From Corynebacterium sp. (lineage in GTDB: Bacteria; Actinomycetota; Actinomycetes; Mycobacteriales; Mycobacteriaceae), in contig NZ_JALAGU010000032.1 of the NCBI RefSeq assembly GCF_022712275.1, positions 1-64,000 of the forward strand: a stretch of 64,000 bases of DNA. Direction: 5' to 3'. Both the position numbers and the translations under genes were made by a program. Under the pieces are notes generated by a model, which saw only the letters and a program-made list of their open reading frames with translations, was not told the origin of the DNA and ran no database searches. Numbering within the stretch: position 1 is the stretch's first letter; each line of letters begins with the position of its first letter. Below, in pieces: positions 7,475 through 14,760 of the stretch.

Positions 7475-8338
7475 TCACCGCCCGCGGCGGCGCACCACCA
7501 GTCCGGTCGCGAGCGCGGCGATCAGCGCCAGCCCCGCGGACGCCCCGGCGATCACGCCGCTCTTCTCCGGTAGGTGGAACAGCGGCTCAGGTCGGTTGAA
7601 GGTCACCGTGGGCCACTCGCGGGCAGCGGCCTCCTTCTTCAGAGCCTTGTCCGGGTTCACCGGTACGGGATGCCCCACCGCCTCCAGCAGCGGCAGATCG
7701 GTTGCCGAATCGGTGTAGGCGTAGCTTGATTCGAGCTCGTACCCGTGGCGTCCTGCCAGGTCATGCAGGCCCTTCACCTTCGCCGCTCCCTTGCAGAAGA
7801 ACGGCACCTCGCCGGTGAACGTGCCGTCCTCGGCGACGGTCAACTCCGTGGCGATGAGGTGGTCCACCCCGAGTTCCTCGGCGATCGGCGTGACCAGCAA
7901 CCGGGCGGACGCGGTGATCATCGCCACCCGGTGGCCGGCCGCCTGGTGGGCCTTGATGAGGGTCCGGGCCTCGGCGTAGATGAACGGCACGATGACCTCG
8001 TGCAGGGCGTCGTGGGCGACCTCGGCGAGGTCGGCGGCGCGGCGTCCCTTCACCATCTCGACCAGGGCGTCCTTCGTCGCGTCCATCGACTCGTCGTCGT
8101 GGCCGGCGAGTTTGTAGTTGCCGAGCATGAGCAGCAGCCGCAGCATCTCGCCGGTGGTGATCAGGCCCCGGTCCGCCAGCGGTTTGCGGTACGCCATCGA
8201 TGCGGAGGTGTCGATGACGGTCTTGTCCAGGTCGAAGACAGCGAGGACGCGCGACGGATCGACGCCGGGGTCGGTGGCGACCTGCGCGGCGTCGGGGATG
8301 TCGATGAGATCGGTGCTCTCTTCGGGGACTGACGTCAC
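7475..8338 (-). CDS. HAD-IB family phosphatase (SerB-like) with C-terminal membrane segment
   Basis: The HAD motifs are present: motif I FDLDKTVIDT (about residue 35), motif II ITAS and motif IV YTDSATDLPLL. The HAD-IB branch includes phosphoserine phosphatases. Length is 287 residues. A C-terminal hydrophobic helix (GVIAGASAGLALIAALATGLVV), followed by arginines, suggests a tail anchor with the phosphatase domain in the cytoplasm. The start is GTG 8338, because a -10 element TATTGT (8350-8345) lies 6 bases before it (leaderless). Substrate is not determined. It is divergent from the tad cluster. Confidence 0.82.
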   Translation of the reverse strand: MTSVPEESTDLIDIPDAAQVATDPGVDPSRVLAVFDLDKTVIDTSASMAYRKPLADRGLITTGEMLRLLLMLGNYKLAGHDDESMDATKDALVEMVKGRRAADLAEVAHDALHEVIVPFIYAEARTLIKAHQAAGHRVAMITASARLLVTPIAEELGVDHLIATELTVAEDGTFTGEVPFFCKGAAKVKGLHDLAGRHGYELESSYAYTDSATDLPLLEAVGHPVPVNPDKALKKEAAAREWPTVTFNRPEPLFHLPEKSGVIAGASAGLALIAALATGLVVRRRGR

Positions 8339-8365
8339 GCCCCTACAATACGTCCCACCAGTCAC

Positions 8366-8428
8366 AGGTGTTACACCTCGATGAGTTGTCCACAGGCAAC
8401 CGTACGAATCGGAAGAGAGTTGTCCACA
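8366..8428. promoter_or_regulatory. palindrome and two DnaA-box-like direct repeats in a divergent promoter region
   Basis: TTGTCCACA, the usual high-GC actinobacterial DnaA box, occurs at 8386-8394 and 8420-8428 in the same orientation inside a longer direct repeat (GAGTTGTCCACAGG). A 13-bp palindrome AGGTGTTACACCT lies at 8366-8378. All are between the divergent HAD phosphatase and ssd-like genes. Confidence 0.6.
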
Positions 8429-8481
8429 GGGAAAGCGCCTGTTCTTGCCGGATCCGGGGGAGCCTGGCACGCTCCACCCCT

Positions 8482-9516
8482 ATGTTGGGGACCTTAAGAC
8501 ACCGAAACCATTCCGACCGCCCGCCACGACCACCGGCACCAGTAGTCACCACCGTGGCCACACCGGCACTCGTCGAGGAGACCACACTCATCGTCGCCGT
8601 CACCGGCCGCTCTCTGGTCACCTGGGATCCGGACGCGACGCTCCCTGAGGGCACGGGGTCCGTCATCCTGCTGCAGGACGCCGCGTCTGCGTCTTCTGAT
8701 GCCGCCGCCGATCTCATCGCCCAGGGCATCGCCGTGCGGACCGTGACGGTCACCGACGGCACCGGGGATGCCGGTGACCTCGGTGGTGGACGGGTGTTCC
8801 ACCTGCCCGGGCAGGCTACCGACCTCGCCGCCCATCTGGGGGCCACGGACTATCCGGATCTCGCCGTCTACGGAGCGGCCGGTGGGGCAGGGGCCAGCAC
8901 CTTCGCCGCAGCGTTGGCCGGAGCACTCGCTGACCCGGCACTCGGCGGCGACGGCCAGGCCCTGCTCATCGAAGCCTCCGGACACAGCTCCCTCGACCAC
9001 CTCCTCGGCCTGGAGAACACGACCGGGCGCCGCCTGCCGGAACTCGCCGGGACTTCGACGCTCACTGCCGCGATGCTACGTGACCTGCCGTGGAGCGGGG
9101 ATGTGGCTGTCCTGTCGGGCACGGGTCCGGTGCCTGACTACCTGGACACCGCCATGCCCGTGGTCCGCGACTGCGGACGGTGGAGCGGGGAAGAGGTGGC
9201 TGGAGCAGTGACTGGACGACCTGTCCTCGTCGTTCCGGCGACCGTGCCCGGGACAATGGCCGGACGTCGTGCCCTGGCGCAGATCCCCGGGGCAGCGATC
9301 GTCCTGCGCGAGATGCCCCGGACCGACCTCGAGTGGAACGACGCCCTCACCCTCCTCGGGCGTGCACCCGAGGTCACCTGGGAAGACGACCCCTTCCTCA
9401 CCGCCGAGACCGACCGCGGGGACTTCGGGCCGGGTCAGTCCACGGGCGCCGCCGGAACCGCCGCCGCCCGCCTGGTCACCGCGCTGGCCGACAATATGAA
9501 CCGGGATCAGCCGTGA
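8482..9516 (+). CDS. ssd: septum-site-determining / CpaE-TadZ-like protein
   Basis: This ParA/MinD-related protein heads the actinobacterial tad locus (helicase/secretion-neighbourhood CpaE-like family; Rv3660c Ssd in M. tuberculosis). A receiver-like N-terminal part is followed by a deviant Walker A, GAAGGAGASTFAAALAGALA, in which the usual signature lysine is replaced by alanine. The start is uncertain. ATG 8482 gives 344 residues, and an in-frame start further upstream is less likely because the sequence there lacks protein character. The stop overlaps the tadA GTG by 4 bases. The family role is localisation of the pilus machine or septum regulation. Confidence 0.8.
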   Translation: MLGTLRHRNHSDRPPRPPAPVVTTVATPALVEETTLIVAVTGRSLVTWDPDATLPEGTGSVILLQDAASASSDAAADLIAQGIAVRTVTVTDGTGDAGDLGGGRVFHLPGQATDLAAHLGATDYPDLAVYGAAGGAGASTFAAALAGALADPALGGDGQALLIEASGHSSLDHLLGLENTTGRRLPELAGTSTLTAAMLRDLPWSGDVAVLSGTGPVPDYLDTAMPVVRDCGRWSGEEVAGAVTGRPVLVVPATVPGTMAGRRALAQIPGAAIVLREMPRTDLEWNDALTLLGRAPEVTWEDDPFLTAETDRGDFGPGQSTGAAGTAAARLVTALADNMNRDQP

Positions 9517-10676
9517 ACGCACTGCTCGCCGGGGTCCGCGACGACCTCGCCCGCCGCGGGGTGGATACCCCGACCCCCGCCGAGATCGCGGTCTCCGTCC
9601 AACGGGTCCAGCACGGCGACACCGACCTGCGCATCGTCGATGGCGTCCGCTCCCTGGCCCGTGAGTTCTCCGGCCTGGGAGAGCTGGCGGTGCCGCTGGC
9701 TGATCCCGAGGTCACCGATGTCCTGCTCAACGGACCCGGCCCGGTGTGGGTCGACCGTGGCTCCGGCATGGAACCCACCGACCTGGTCATCGGGGACACC
9801 GCCCGGTGCCGGGAGATCGCCGTCCGCCTGGCCACGGCCTGCGGGGTGCGGCTGGACGATGTGAGGCCTTTCGCCGACGGCGTCCTCACCGATCTGCCGG
9901 CGGGCGTGGCGGCGCAGGCCGTGCGCGTCCACGCGGTCCTCGCCCCGCCGGCCGGGCAGGGGGCATGCGTGAGCCTGCGGGCACTGTCGGCGTCCCACCG
10001 GTCGTTGGCTTCCCTGCAGGAGGCGTGCCTGTTCCCGCCGGAGATCGGTGACCTATTGCGCGACCTGGTCCGGGACCGTGAGAGCATCCTCATCAGCGGC
10101 GGCACCGGTGCAGGTAAGACCACACTGCTCGCCGCGCTGCTGGCCGAGGTGCCGCAACGCGAACGGATCCTGCTCGTCGAGGACACCCCCGAACTCTTCC
10201 CCGACCACCCGCACGTCCTCGGATTGCACACCCGCGATGCCGGAGTCGACGGTGCCGGTGAGATCGACGTCCGGACCCTGGTGCGTCAGAGCCTGCGGAT
10301 GCGCCCCGACCGCATTGTCGTCGGGGAGATCCGCGGTGCCGAGATCGCCGAACTACTGCTCGCCTTCAACACCGGCCACGCGGGCAGCGCGGGCACCGTC
10401 CACGCCAACGGGGTGGATGCCGTCCCCGGTCGCCTGCGTGCCCTCGGCGCACTTGCCGGGCTGCCGGACGCCGCGGTCGACCGTCAGGTCGCTGACGGGA
10501 TCGGGGTGGTCGTGCATGTCGAACGCACCCCGGCCGGACGGCGCGTCACCAGTATCGGACGCTTCGTGGTCGGCAGCGGCAGTGGCAGCGGCAGTGGCAG
10601 CGGCAGTGGCAGTGGTGGTGGCAGTGGTGGTGGCGCTGACGGTCTGGCCGTGGAGCGGATGTGGGACGCATGCTGA
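9513..10676 (+). CDS. tadA: TadA/VirB11-type secretion ATPase
   Basis: The 387-residue protein has Walker A GGTGAGKTTLLAALL (about residue 193), an Asp box LLVEDTPELF and Walker B DRIVVGEIRG. The N-terminal domain LADPEVTDVLLNGPGPVWVD is characteristic of CpaF/TadA ATPases that power Flp pilus assembly. Near the C terminus is a Gly-Ser repeat made by a DNA microsatellite (10572-10634). Such tracts vary in length easily. GTG 9513 overlaps the ssd stop. ATG of the next gene (10670) overlaps the end. Confidence 0.93.
   Translation: MNALLAGVRDDLARRGVDTPTPAEIAVSVQRVQHGDTDLRIVDGVRSLAREFSGLGELAVPLADPEVTDVLLNGPGPVWVDRGSGMEPTDLVIGDTARCREIAVRLATACGVRLDDVRPFADGVLTDLPAGVAAQAVRVHAVLAPPAGQGACVSLRALSASHRSLASLQEACLFPPEIGDLLRDLVRDRESILISGGTGAGKTTLLAALLAEVPQRERILLVEDTPELFPDHPHVLGLHTRDAGVDGAGEIDVRTLVRQSLRMRPDRIVVGEIRGAEIAELLLAFNTGHAGSAGTVHANGVDAVPGRLRALGALAGLPDAAVDRQVADGIGVVVHVERTPAGRRVTSIGRFVVGSGSGSGSGSGSGSGGGSGGGADGLAVERMWDAC
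10572..10634 (+). repeat. Gly-Ser microsatellite in the tadA 3' end
   Basis: Alternating GGCAGC, GGCAGT and GGTGGT units encode (GS)n and GGGS runs near the C terminus of the ATPase. All units are multiples of three, so length change would stay in frame. Confidence 0.85.
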
Positions 10677-11818
10677 CCGTCGTCGCCGTCGCCGGGGTGC
10701 TCGGGCCCGTCGGCTTCACCGCCCACCGCATCCTCGGCCGCGTCCGCAGCTTCGCCGCCGAGCGTGCCCGCACGAGGACGCTGCGCTCGATCGTCGACGC
10801 CTTCTCCCGTGAACTCGGGGTCGGGGCTTTCCCGGTGGACGCCGCGGGTCACGCCCTCGCTGCAGTGGATGACACCCGGGGAGTAGGCCGTGAGCTCGTC
10901 GAGCAGTTGGCGGTGGAAGTGCGGCGGGTACGCCTCGGGGCGCAACCGGGGGAGGGGACTTCTGCCGACGGAGAGTCATCCGTGGATCCGGATGTGGAGC
11001 GGTTGCTGAACGTCTGGGCGTCTGCGAACCGCCACGGCAGCGCCCTCGGCCGACTCATGGACCGGCTGCGTGCTGACCTGGATGCCCGGCTCACCCACCT
11101 CAGCCACACCTCCAGTGCCCTTGCCGGGGCGAGGCTGACCGAGACGATCCTGCTGCTCCTGCCGTTCGGCGCCCTGGCCCTCGGTCAGTCGATGGGACTG
11201 AATCCGGGAGTGTTCCTGGTGGGCAATGTGCTCGGCGTCCTGCTGCTGGTCGTCGGGGTACTGCTGGGATGCGCCGGGGCACTGTGGACCGAGTCATTGA
11301 CTGTGACGGTGCTGGGCGGGGTGGGTCGACGCGCCGGTCCCTCCCCACTGGACGCCGCCCGCCTGCTCGACCTCTTCGCCGAATCACTGTCCTCGGGGCT
11401 GCCGGTGTCCGTGGCCTGGCATGTCGCCGTGACCTGCGGGGACGCTGACGCCGGGGCACAGGATGCCGACGGAGGCGATGGAGGTGTCGGCGGTGACCGC
11501 GGTGAGGAGGACTGCGTCCGGACTGTCGCGGCACTGCTCGCCCTCGGAGCCGGGGCGGAGGCCTGGGAGCCGTTGCGGGACGACCCGCACCTCGGGCCGG
11601 TCGCCCGGCTGGCGGAATCCGGTTCCCGCAACGGGGCCCGGCTGGCCGACGGCGTCCGGGCGCAGGCCACACGGCTGCGGGCGGAGGCGGCGGATGCGTC
11701 GTTGGCCGGGGCGGAACGGGTGCTCGTCGTCGTGGCGGCACCGCTGACCCTGTGTTTCCTGCCCGCATTCGTCCTCGTGGGGCTCATCCCGCTGGTGGTG
11801 GGCTTTGCCGGAATCTGA
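10670..11818 (+). CDS. fused TadB-TadC pilus assembly membrane protein
   Basis: In M. tuberculosis TadB and TadC are separate genes (Rv3658c, Rv3657c). Here one 382-residue frame carries both. The first half has an N-terminal membrane helix, the T2SSF-type segment ASANRHGSALGRLMDRLRAD and two membrane helices (LLPFGALALGQSMGLNPGVF, GNVLGVLLLVVGVLLGCAGA). The second half repeats the fold (LLDLFAESLSSGLPVSVAW ... SGSRNGARLADGV) and ends in a hydrophobic hairpin with PLTLCFLPAFVLVG, typical of TadC. ATG 10670 overlaps the tadA stop region. No stop or frameshift separates the halves. Confidence 0.82.
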   Translation: MLTVVAVAGVLGPVGFTAHRILGRVRSFAAERARTRTLRSIVDAFSRELGVGAFPVDAAGHALAAVDDTRGVGRELVEQLAVEVRRVRLGAQPGEGTSADGESSVDPDVERLLNVWASANRHGSALGRLMDRLRADLDARLTHLSHTSSALAGARLTETILLLLPFGALALGQSMGLNPGVFLVGNVLGVLLLVVGVLLGCAGALWTESLTVTVLGGVGRRAGPSPLDAARLLDLFAESLSSGLPVSVAWHVAVTCGDADAGAQDADGGDGGVGGDRGEEDCVRTVAALLALGAGAEAWEPLRDDPHLGPVARLAESGSRNGARLADGVRAQATRLRAEAADASLAGAERVLVVVAAPLTLCFLPAFVLVGLIPLVVGFAGI

Positions 11819-11872
11819 TCAGCACAACCATTGACACCTGAACCGAACACTGAACTGAAAGGGGACATGACC

Positions 11873-12292
11873 ATGTCCGCACTGACCGCACAGACCAAGA
11901 TGACCACCCTGACCACTGACGAACCTGACCTCGACAAGGCCACCGACAAGGCCACCGACAAGGCCACCGACAACACCACCGACGTCACCCCACCGGACCC
12001 CTTCGGCGACTGGGACACCGACCCCGAACCCGACGGCTGGGACGAAGAGCTGCCCGCCGCCCAGATCACCGATGACATCGACATTGAAGACGTTGAAGAC
12101 GTTGAAGACGTTGAAGACGAGGACGACAGCGGCGGCTTCCTGGGAGATGACCTCGGCATGTCGACCATCGAGTACGCCCTGGGGTGTGTCGCAGCAGCGG
12201 CTCTCGGTGCCCTGCTCTACCTTGTCGTCACCTCCGACACCGTCGAGTCCGCCCTCAGCGGGATCTTCGAACGTGCCCTCAACACGCAGTGA
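11873..12292 (+). CDS. DUF4244-type Flp pilin with long acidic repeat prefix
   Basis: The C-terminal 50 residues are a class III pilin: a cleavage context DDLG/MSTIEYALG with Glu at +5, then a hydrophobic helix CVAAAALGALLYLVVTS. The related actinobacterial pilins are usually only about 60-80 residues. This one has some 85 extra N-terminal residues rich in Asp, Glu and Thr, with tandem repeats of ATDK and EDV made by DNA repeats. ATG 11873 is chosen because GGGG of the ribosome-binding site ends 8 bases before it. ATG 11867 is too close. The pilin overlaps the next gene by 20 bases. Confidence 0.8.
   Translation: MSALTAQTKMTTLTTDEPDLDKATDKATDKATDNTTDVTPPDPFGDWDTDPEPDGWDEELPAAQITDDIDIEDVEDVEDVEDEDDSGGFLGDDLGMSTIEYALGCVAAAALGALLYLVVTSDTVESALSGIFERALNTQ
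11934..11971 (+). repeat. 12-bp tandem repeat in the pilin gene (ATDK units)
   Basis: About three units of AAGGCCACCGAC encode repeated Lys-Ala-Thr-Asp in the pilin prefix. The unit is a multiple of three. Confidence 0.8.
12086..12120 (+). repeat. 9-bp tandem repeat in the pilin gene (EDV units)
   Basis: GAAGACGTT is repeated three times plus a partial unit and encodes EDVEDVEDVED just before the pilin cleavage region. Length change stays in frame. Confidence 0.85.
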
Positions 12293-12641
12293 CAGGTCCG
12301 ACGCCGGCTACGTCACGGTCGAGGCCGCAATCATGTTCACCGCGCTGACTGTCGTGGTCGGCCTGGTGGTCGCGGGGATCGTGACCGTGGCGTCCTACCT
12401 CGGGGCCGTGGACCTGGCACGCGACGCCGCCCGCGCCGCAGCGCTGGATCCGGGTAATGCGTCCGGGGCGGCGTCCTCTGTGGTCTCTGGGGTGGACGCC
12501 GACGCGCGGGTCTCGGTGAGCAGCGGCGGGGACGGGACGGGCACAGACCTCATTACCGTGCAGGTCACCCGGCCCGGGCGTCTGTTCGACCTCTCTGCGA
12601 CTGCCGTGATCGTCGCCGAGCCGGCGGCGGAGTCGCAGTGA
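12273..12641 (+). CDS. TadE-like pseudopilin
   Basis: The 122-residue protein has a short basic leader, then DAGYVTVEAAIMFTALTVVV, the TadE pattern with Glu at +5 of a hydrophobic helix. A periplasmic domain follows. It corresponds to Rv3655c in the mycobacterial cluster. The start GTG 12273 is the only in-frame start that precedes the leader. It lies inside the pilin gene, overlapping by 20 bases, which indicates translational coupling. The stop overlaps the next gene by 4 bases. Confidence 0.82.
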   Translation: MPSTRSDRSDAGYVTVEAAIMFTALTVVVGLVVAGIVTVASYLGAVDLARDAARAAALDPGNASGAASSVVSGVDADARVSVSSGGDGTGTDLITVQVTRPGRLFDLSATAVIVAEPAAESQ

Positions 12642-13033
12642 GCCCCCGCGATGATGCTGTCTTCGGGGACGGAGGGGGCGGGAGGGATGAGGACGGCTCC
12701 GCCACTGTCGCCGGGGTCGGCGTCATCCTCGGGATCATCGCCATCGCGACCTTCCTCGGACTGCAGGTCACCGGGCTGGTCCAGCAACACCGGGCAGACG
12801 CCGCCGCCGACCTCACCTCCCTGTCTGCGGCTACCGTGCAGGTCAGCTCTGGAGTGTCGGAGGCCTGCGGGAGGGCGGCCGAGATCGCCGAATCCAACGG
12901 GGCCTCGCTCACGCAGTGTCACGAGGTCACCGGTGGCGGGCCGGACGCGCCGGCTGGAACGCTGGGTGAAGTGGGGGTCCTCGTCGAAGTGACCGTCGGC
13001 TCCCGCTCTGCTGTCTCCGTCGCCGGGCCGTGA
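12638..13033 (+). CDS. TadE/TadG-like secretion-neighbourhood protein (Rv3654c type)
   Basis: The protein has a leader DEDGSATVAGVGVILGIIAI that forms one membrane helix, followed by a conserved RADAAADLTSLSAA segment and two cysteines. This is the pattern of the last tad-cluster gene of Actinobacteria (helicase/secretion-neighbourhood TadE-like family). Length is 131 residues. GTG 12638 overlaps the TadE stop. It closes a tightly overlapping six-gene run from 8482. Confidence 0.8.
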   Translation: MSPRDDAVFGDGGGGRDEDGSATVAGVGVILGIIAIATFLGLQVTGLVQQHRADAAADLTSLSAATVQVSSGVSEACGRAAEIAESNGASLTQCHEVTGGGPDAPAGTLGEVGVLVEVTVGSRSAVSVAGP

Positions 13034-13084
13034 AAGCGGTCAGGTTACCGAGTGAGTGAGGAACGCTGTCGCTACCGGTACGGA

Positions 13085-13174
13085 GCGTGCAGCATGGTCG
13101 CTACCAGTACCGAGGCGCGGGTGTCAGGTACCTGATCTCCGTCTCCCGGTACTGGTGGCAGTTGTGCTGCACGC
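13085..13174. repeat. imperfect 28-bp inverted repeat (hairpin)
   Basis: GCGTGCAGCA (13085-13094) and ACCAGTACCG (13103-13112) are mirrored by CGGTACTGGT (13147-13156) and TGCTGCACGC (13165-13174), with diverged bases between. It may terminate the tad transcript. Its sequence is unrelated to the 90-bp repeat family. Confidence 0.65.
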
Positions 13175-13237
13175 CCGATTCCGGTGTTGACCGCTGGTGG
13201 CTGGTGAAGGCAGGGTGAGACGGGGTGTCGTGACCGG

Positions 13238-13310
13238 GATGTCGGCATAACGCAGTGTCAGGTCGGTGAGGAGGGGTCGAGACCAGCCTCAGGCTGCGTG
13301 ATGCGGACAT
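13238..13310 (+). repeat. 73-bp direct repeat, copy A
   Basis: This sequence is repeated with few changes at 14657-14729. Each copy lies 30-40 bases beyond the 3' end of a lipase gene. Internal complementary ends (ACGCAG ... CTGCGT) suggest a terminator-like structure that was duplicated with the gene. Confidence 0.85.
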
Positions 13311-13350
13311 GCGTGATGCGGACATGTGCGCGGGACAGCAGGGAAGGCAC

Positions 13351-14598
13351 TTACCCCATGATGCGCTGCAGGAACGGCGTGGAGTCCGGCACAGAGGCCA
13401 CCATCGCCCCACTGTGGTCGGTGGGGTACCAGTGCACCTCCACCTGCTCATTCGATCCGGCGAACTGGTTGACCCACATCTCCGAGTTCAGGGCGATACC
13501 GATCGGGGAGGGCACGTCGATGTCCGTCAACCCGTGCCCGAGGAACACCGGCTTGTCGTAACCGTCGGTCGGGGTGGCCATGTAGTCACGCAGCGCCGCA
13601 GCCAACCCGGGGATCTCGCGCAGCGGCCGGTTGAACAGCCCGGACAGGACCTCCCCGCTGAGTTCCTCCGACATCTCTCCCAGACAAGCGGTTTCTGCGA
13701 GATCGGCGACGCGGCGTCCTTCCTCGGTCAACGCCGACGACAGGTCGACCTCCGGGTGCGCCTCCCGGAACCCGGCGAGGATGTACGCGACGTACGCGCT
13801 GAGTGTGTCCGGCAGTGCGACCGGCGGGAACGACGGCGACCCCGCGAGCACCAGTTCCTCGACGTAGGCCGGCGCGCCGGTGGCCACCGCACCCCGGTAG
13901 TCCAGTCCGACCTCCGCGCTGCGGGCACTGGCCTTGTGGGCGACATGCAGCGCTACGCCACCACCCTGCGACTGGCCGATCACCGCCCAGGTGCCCGACA
14001 ACTTCGCGCCGACGGAGTCGAGACCCCGGGCCGCGGCGACGGAGTCCACCACATTGGCTGAGGTGATCTTCCCGTTGAGGTAGCTCATGAGCCCCGGCGT
14101 CCCCATCCCCGCATAGTCCGAGGCCACGACCGCGTAGCCCTGCTCCAGCCAGTGGTTGAGGAATGCGGCGTCCCGGTCGCTGCGGACCTGCGCCGACGGG
14201 GTGCAGTTGTCGCCCAGCCCGGTGGTGCCGTGCGCCCAGGCGAGCACCGGCCAGCCGTCCTCGGGAGCCTCACCGGCGGGCAGGAACACCGCCGCGGTGG
14301 ACGCCGCCTCCTCACCGTGCTGGTCGACGGTGGAATAGACGAAGCGTTGCTGTGCCCCGGCCCCGGACAACCCGAGCTCCGGCGACAACGGAACCTCCCC
14401 GACCGGGACACCCGGTGTGCCGGGCAGGGCGACCCCACCGGTGACATCGAGGCCGGACCAGTTCGGTGCCGGTTGAGGTCCGGGGACGGCTCCGGCGGAC
14501 GGGGCGGTGGCGATGGCGACGCTGGTCAGCAGGCCGAGAGTCGCTGCGGTGAATCGGCGAAGCGGGGTGTTCCCGGTGATGGAGCGGGTAGGGCGCAC
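13351..14598 (-). CDS. secreted lipase (LIP family), paralogue 1
   Basis: A signal peptide (residues 1-37: two arginines, hydrophobic AATLGLLTSVAIATAPSAGA) is followed by a secretory-lipase alpha/beta-hydrolase. The nucleophile is Ser210 in GQSQGGG. The likely acid is the Asp of HGLTDIDVP (about 359) and the histidine lies in YPTDHSGAM (about 395). Two cysteines (DNCTPS, TACLGE) may form a disulfide. Members of this family cleave triglycerides or esters outside the cell. It is one of two tandem copies inserted between the tad genes and the helicase that in mycobacteria lies near them. Length is 415 residues. Confidence 0.88.
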   Translation of the reverse strand: MRPTRSITGNTPLRRFTAATLGLLTSVAIATAPSAGAVPGPQPAPNWSGLDVTGGVALPGTPGVPVGEVPLSPELGLSGAGAQQRFVYSTVDQHGEEAASTAAVFLPAGEAPEDGWPVLAWAHGTTGLGDNCTPSAQVRSDRDAAFLNHWLEQGYAVVASDYAGMGTPGLMSYLNGKITSANVVDSVAAARGLDSVGAKLSGTWAVIGQSQGGGVALHVAHKASARSAEVGLDYRGAVATGAPAYVEELVLAGSPSFPPVALPDTLSAYVAYILAGFREAHPEVDLSSALTEEGRRVADLAETACLGEMSEELSGEVLSGLFNRPLREIPGLAAALRDYMATPTDGYDKPVFLGHGLTDIDVPSPIGIALNSEMWVNQFAGSNEQVEVHWYPTDHSGAMVASVPDSTPFLQRIMG

Positions 14599-14656
14599 GG
14601 TATCTCCTCAGGTATCAATGACGTGAATGAACGTTCAGTGAAGATACTAGTTGCGT

Positions 14657-14729
14657 GATGTCGGCAGCACGCAGTGTCAGGTGGGTGGGGAGGGGTCGAA
14701 ACCAGCCTCAGACTGCGTGATGCGGGCAT
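14657..14729 (+). repeat. 73-bp direct repeat, copy B
   Basis: Second copy of the sequence at 13238-13310, same length, about 32 bases beyond the stop of the second lipase gene. It marks the boundary of the duplication unit. Confidence 0.85.
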
Positions 14730-14760
14730 CGGAGGTCTTGGAGGACCGGTGACGTCCGCT

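Larger units (their letters stand above)
13034..13350. other. 317-bp non-coding stretch after the tad cluster
   Basis: No gene is visible. The stretch holds a 28-bp-arm inverted repeat (13085-13174), a 73-bp sequence that recurs beyond the second lipase gene (13238-13310), and a short direct repeat of TGCGTGATGCGGACA (13295-13325). The flanking genes converge here. Confidence 0.6.

Noticed and set aside
11934..12120. Tandem repeats in the pilin gene as evidence of a pseudogene
   Set aside because: All units are multiples of three, and the frame stays open into a perfect pilin helix, so the gene is intact.
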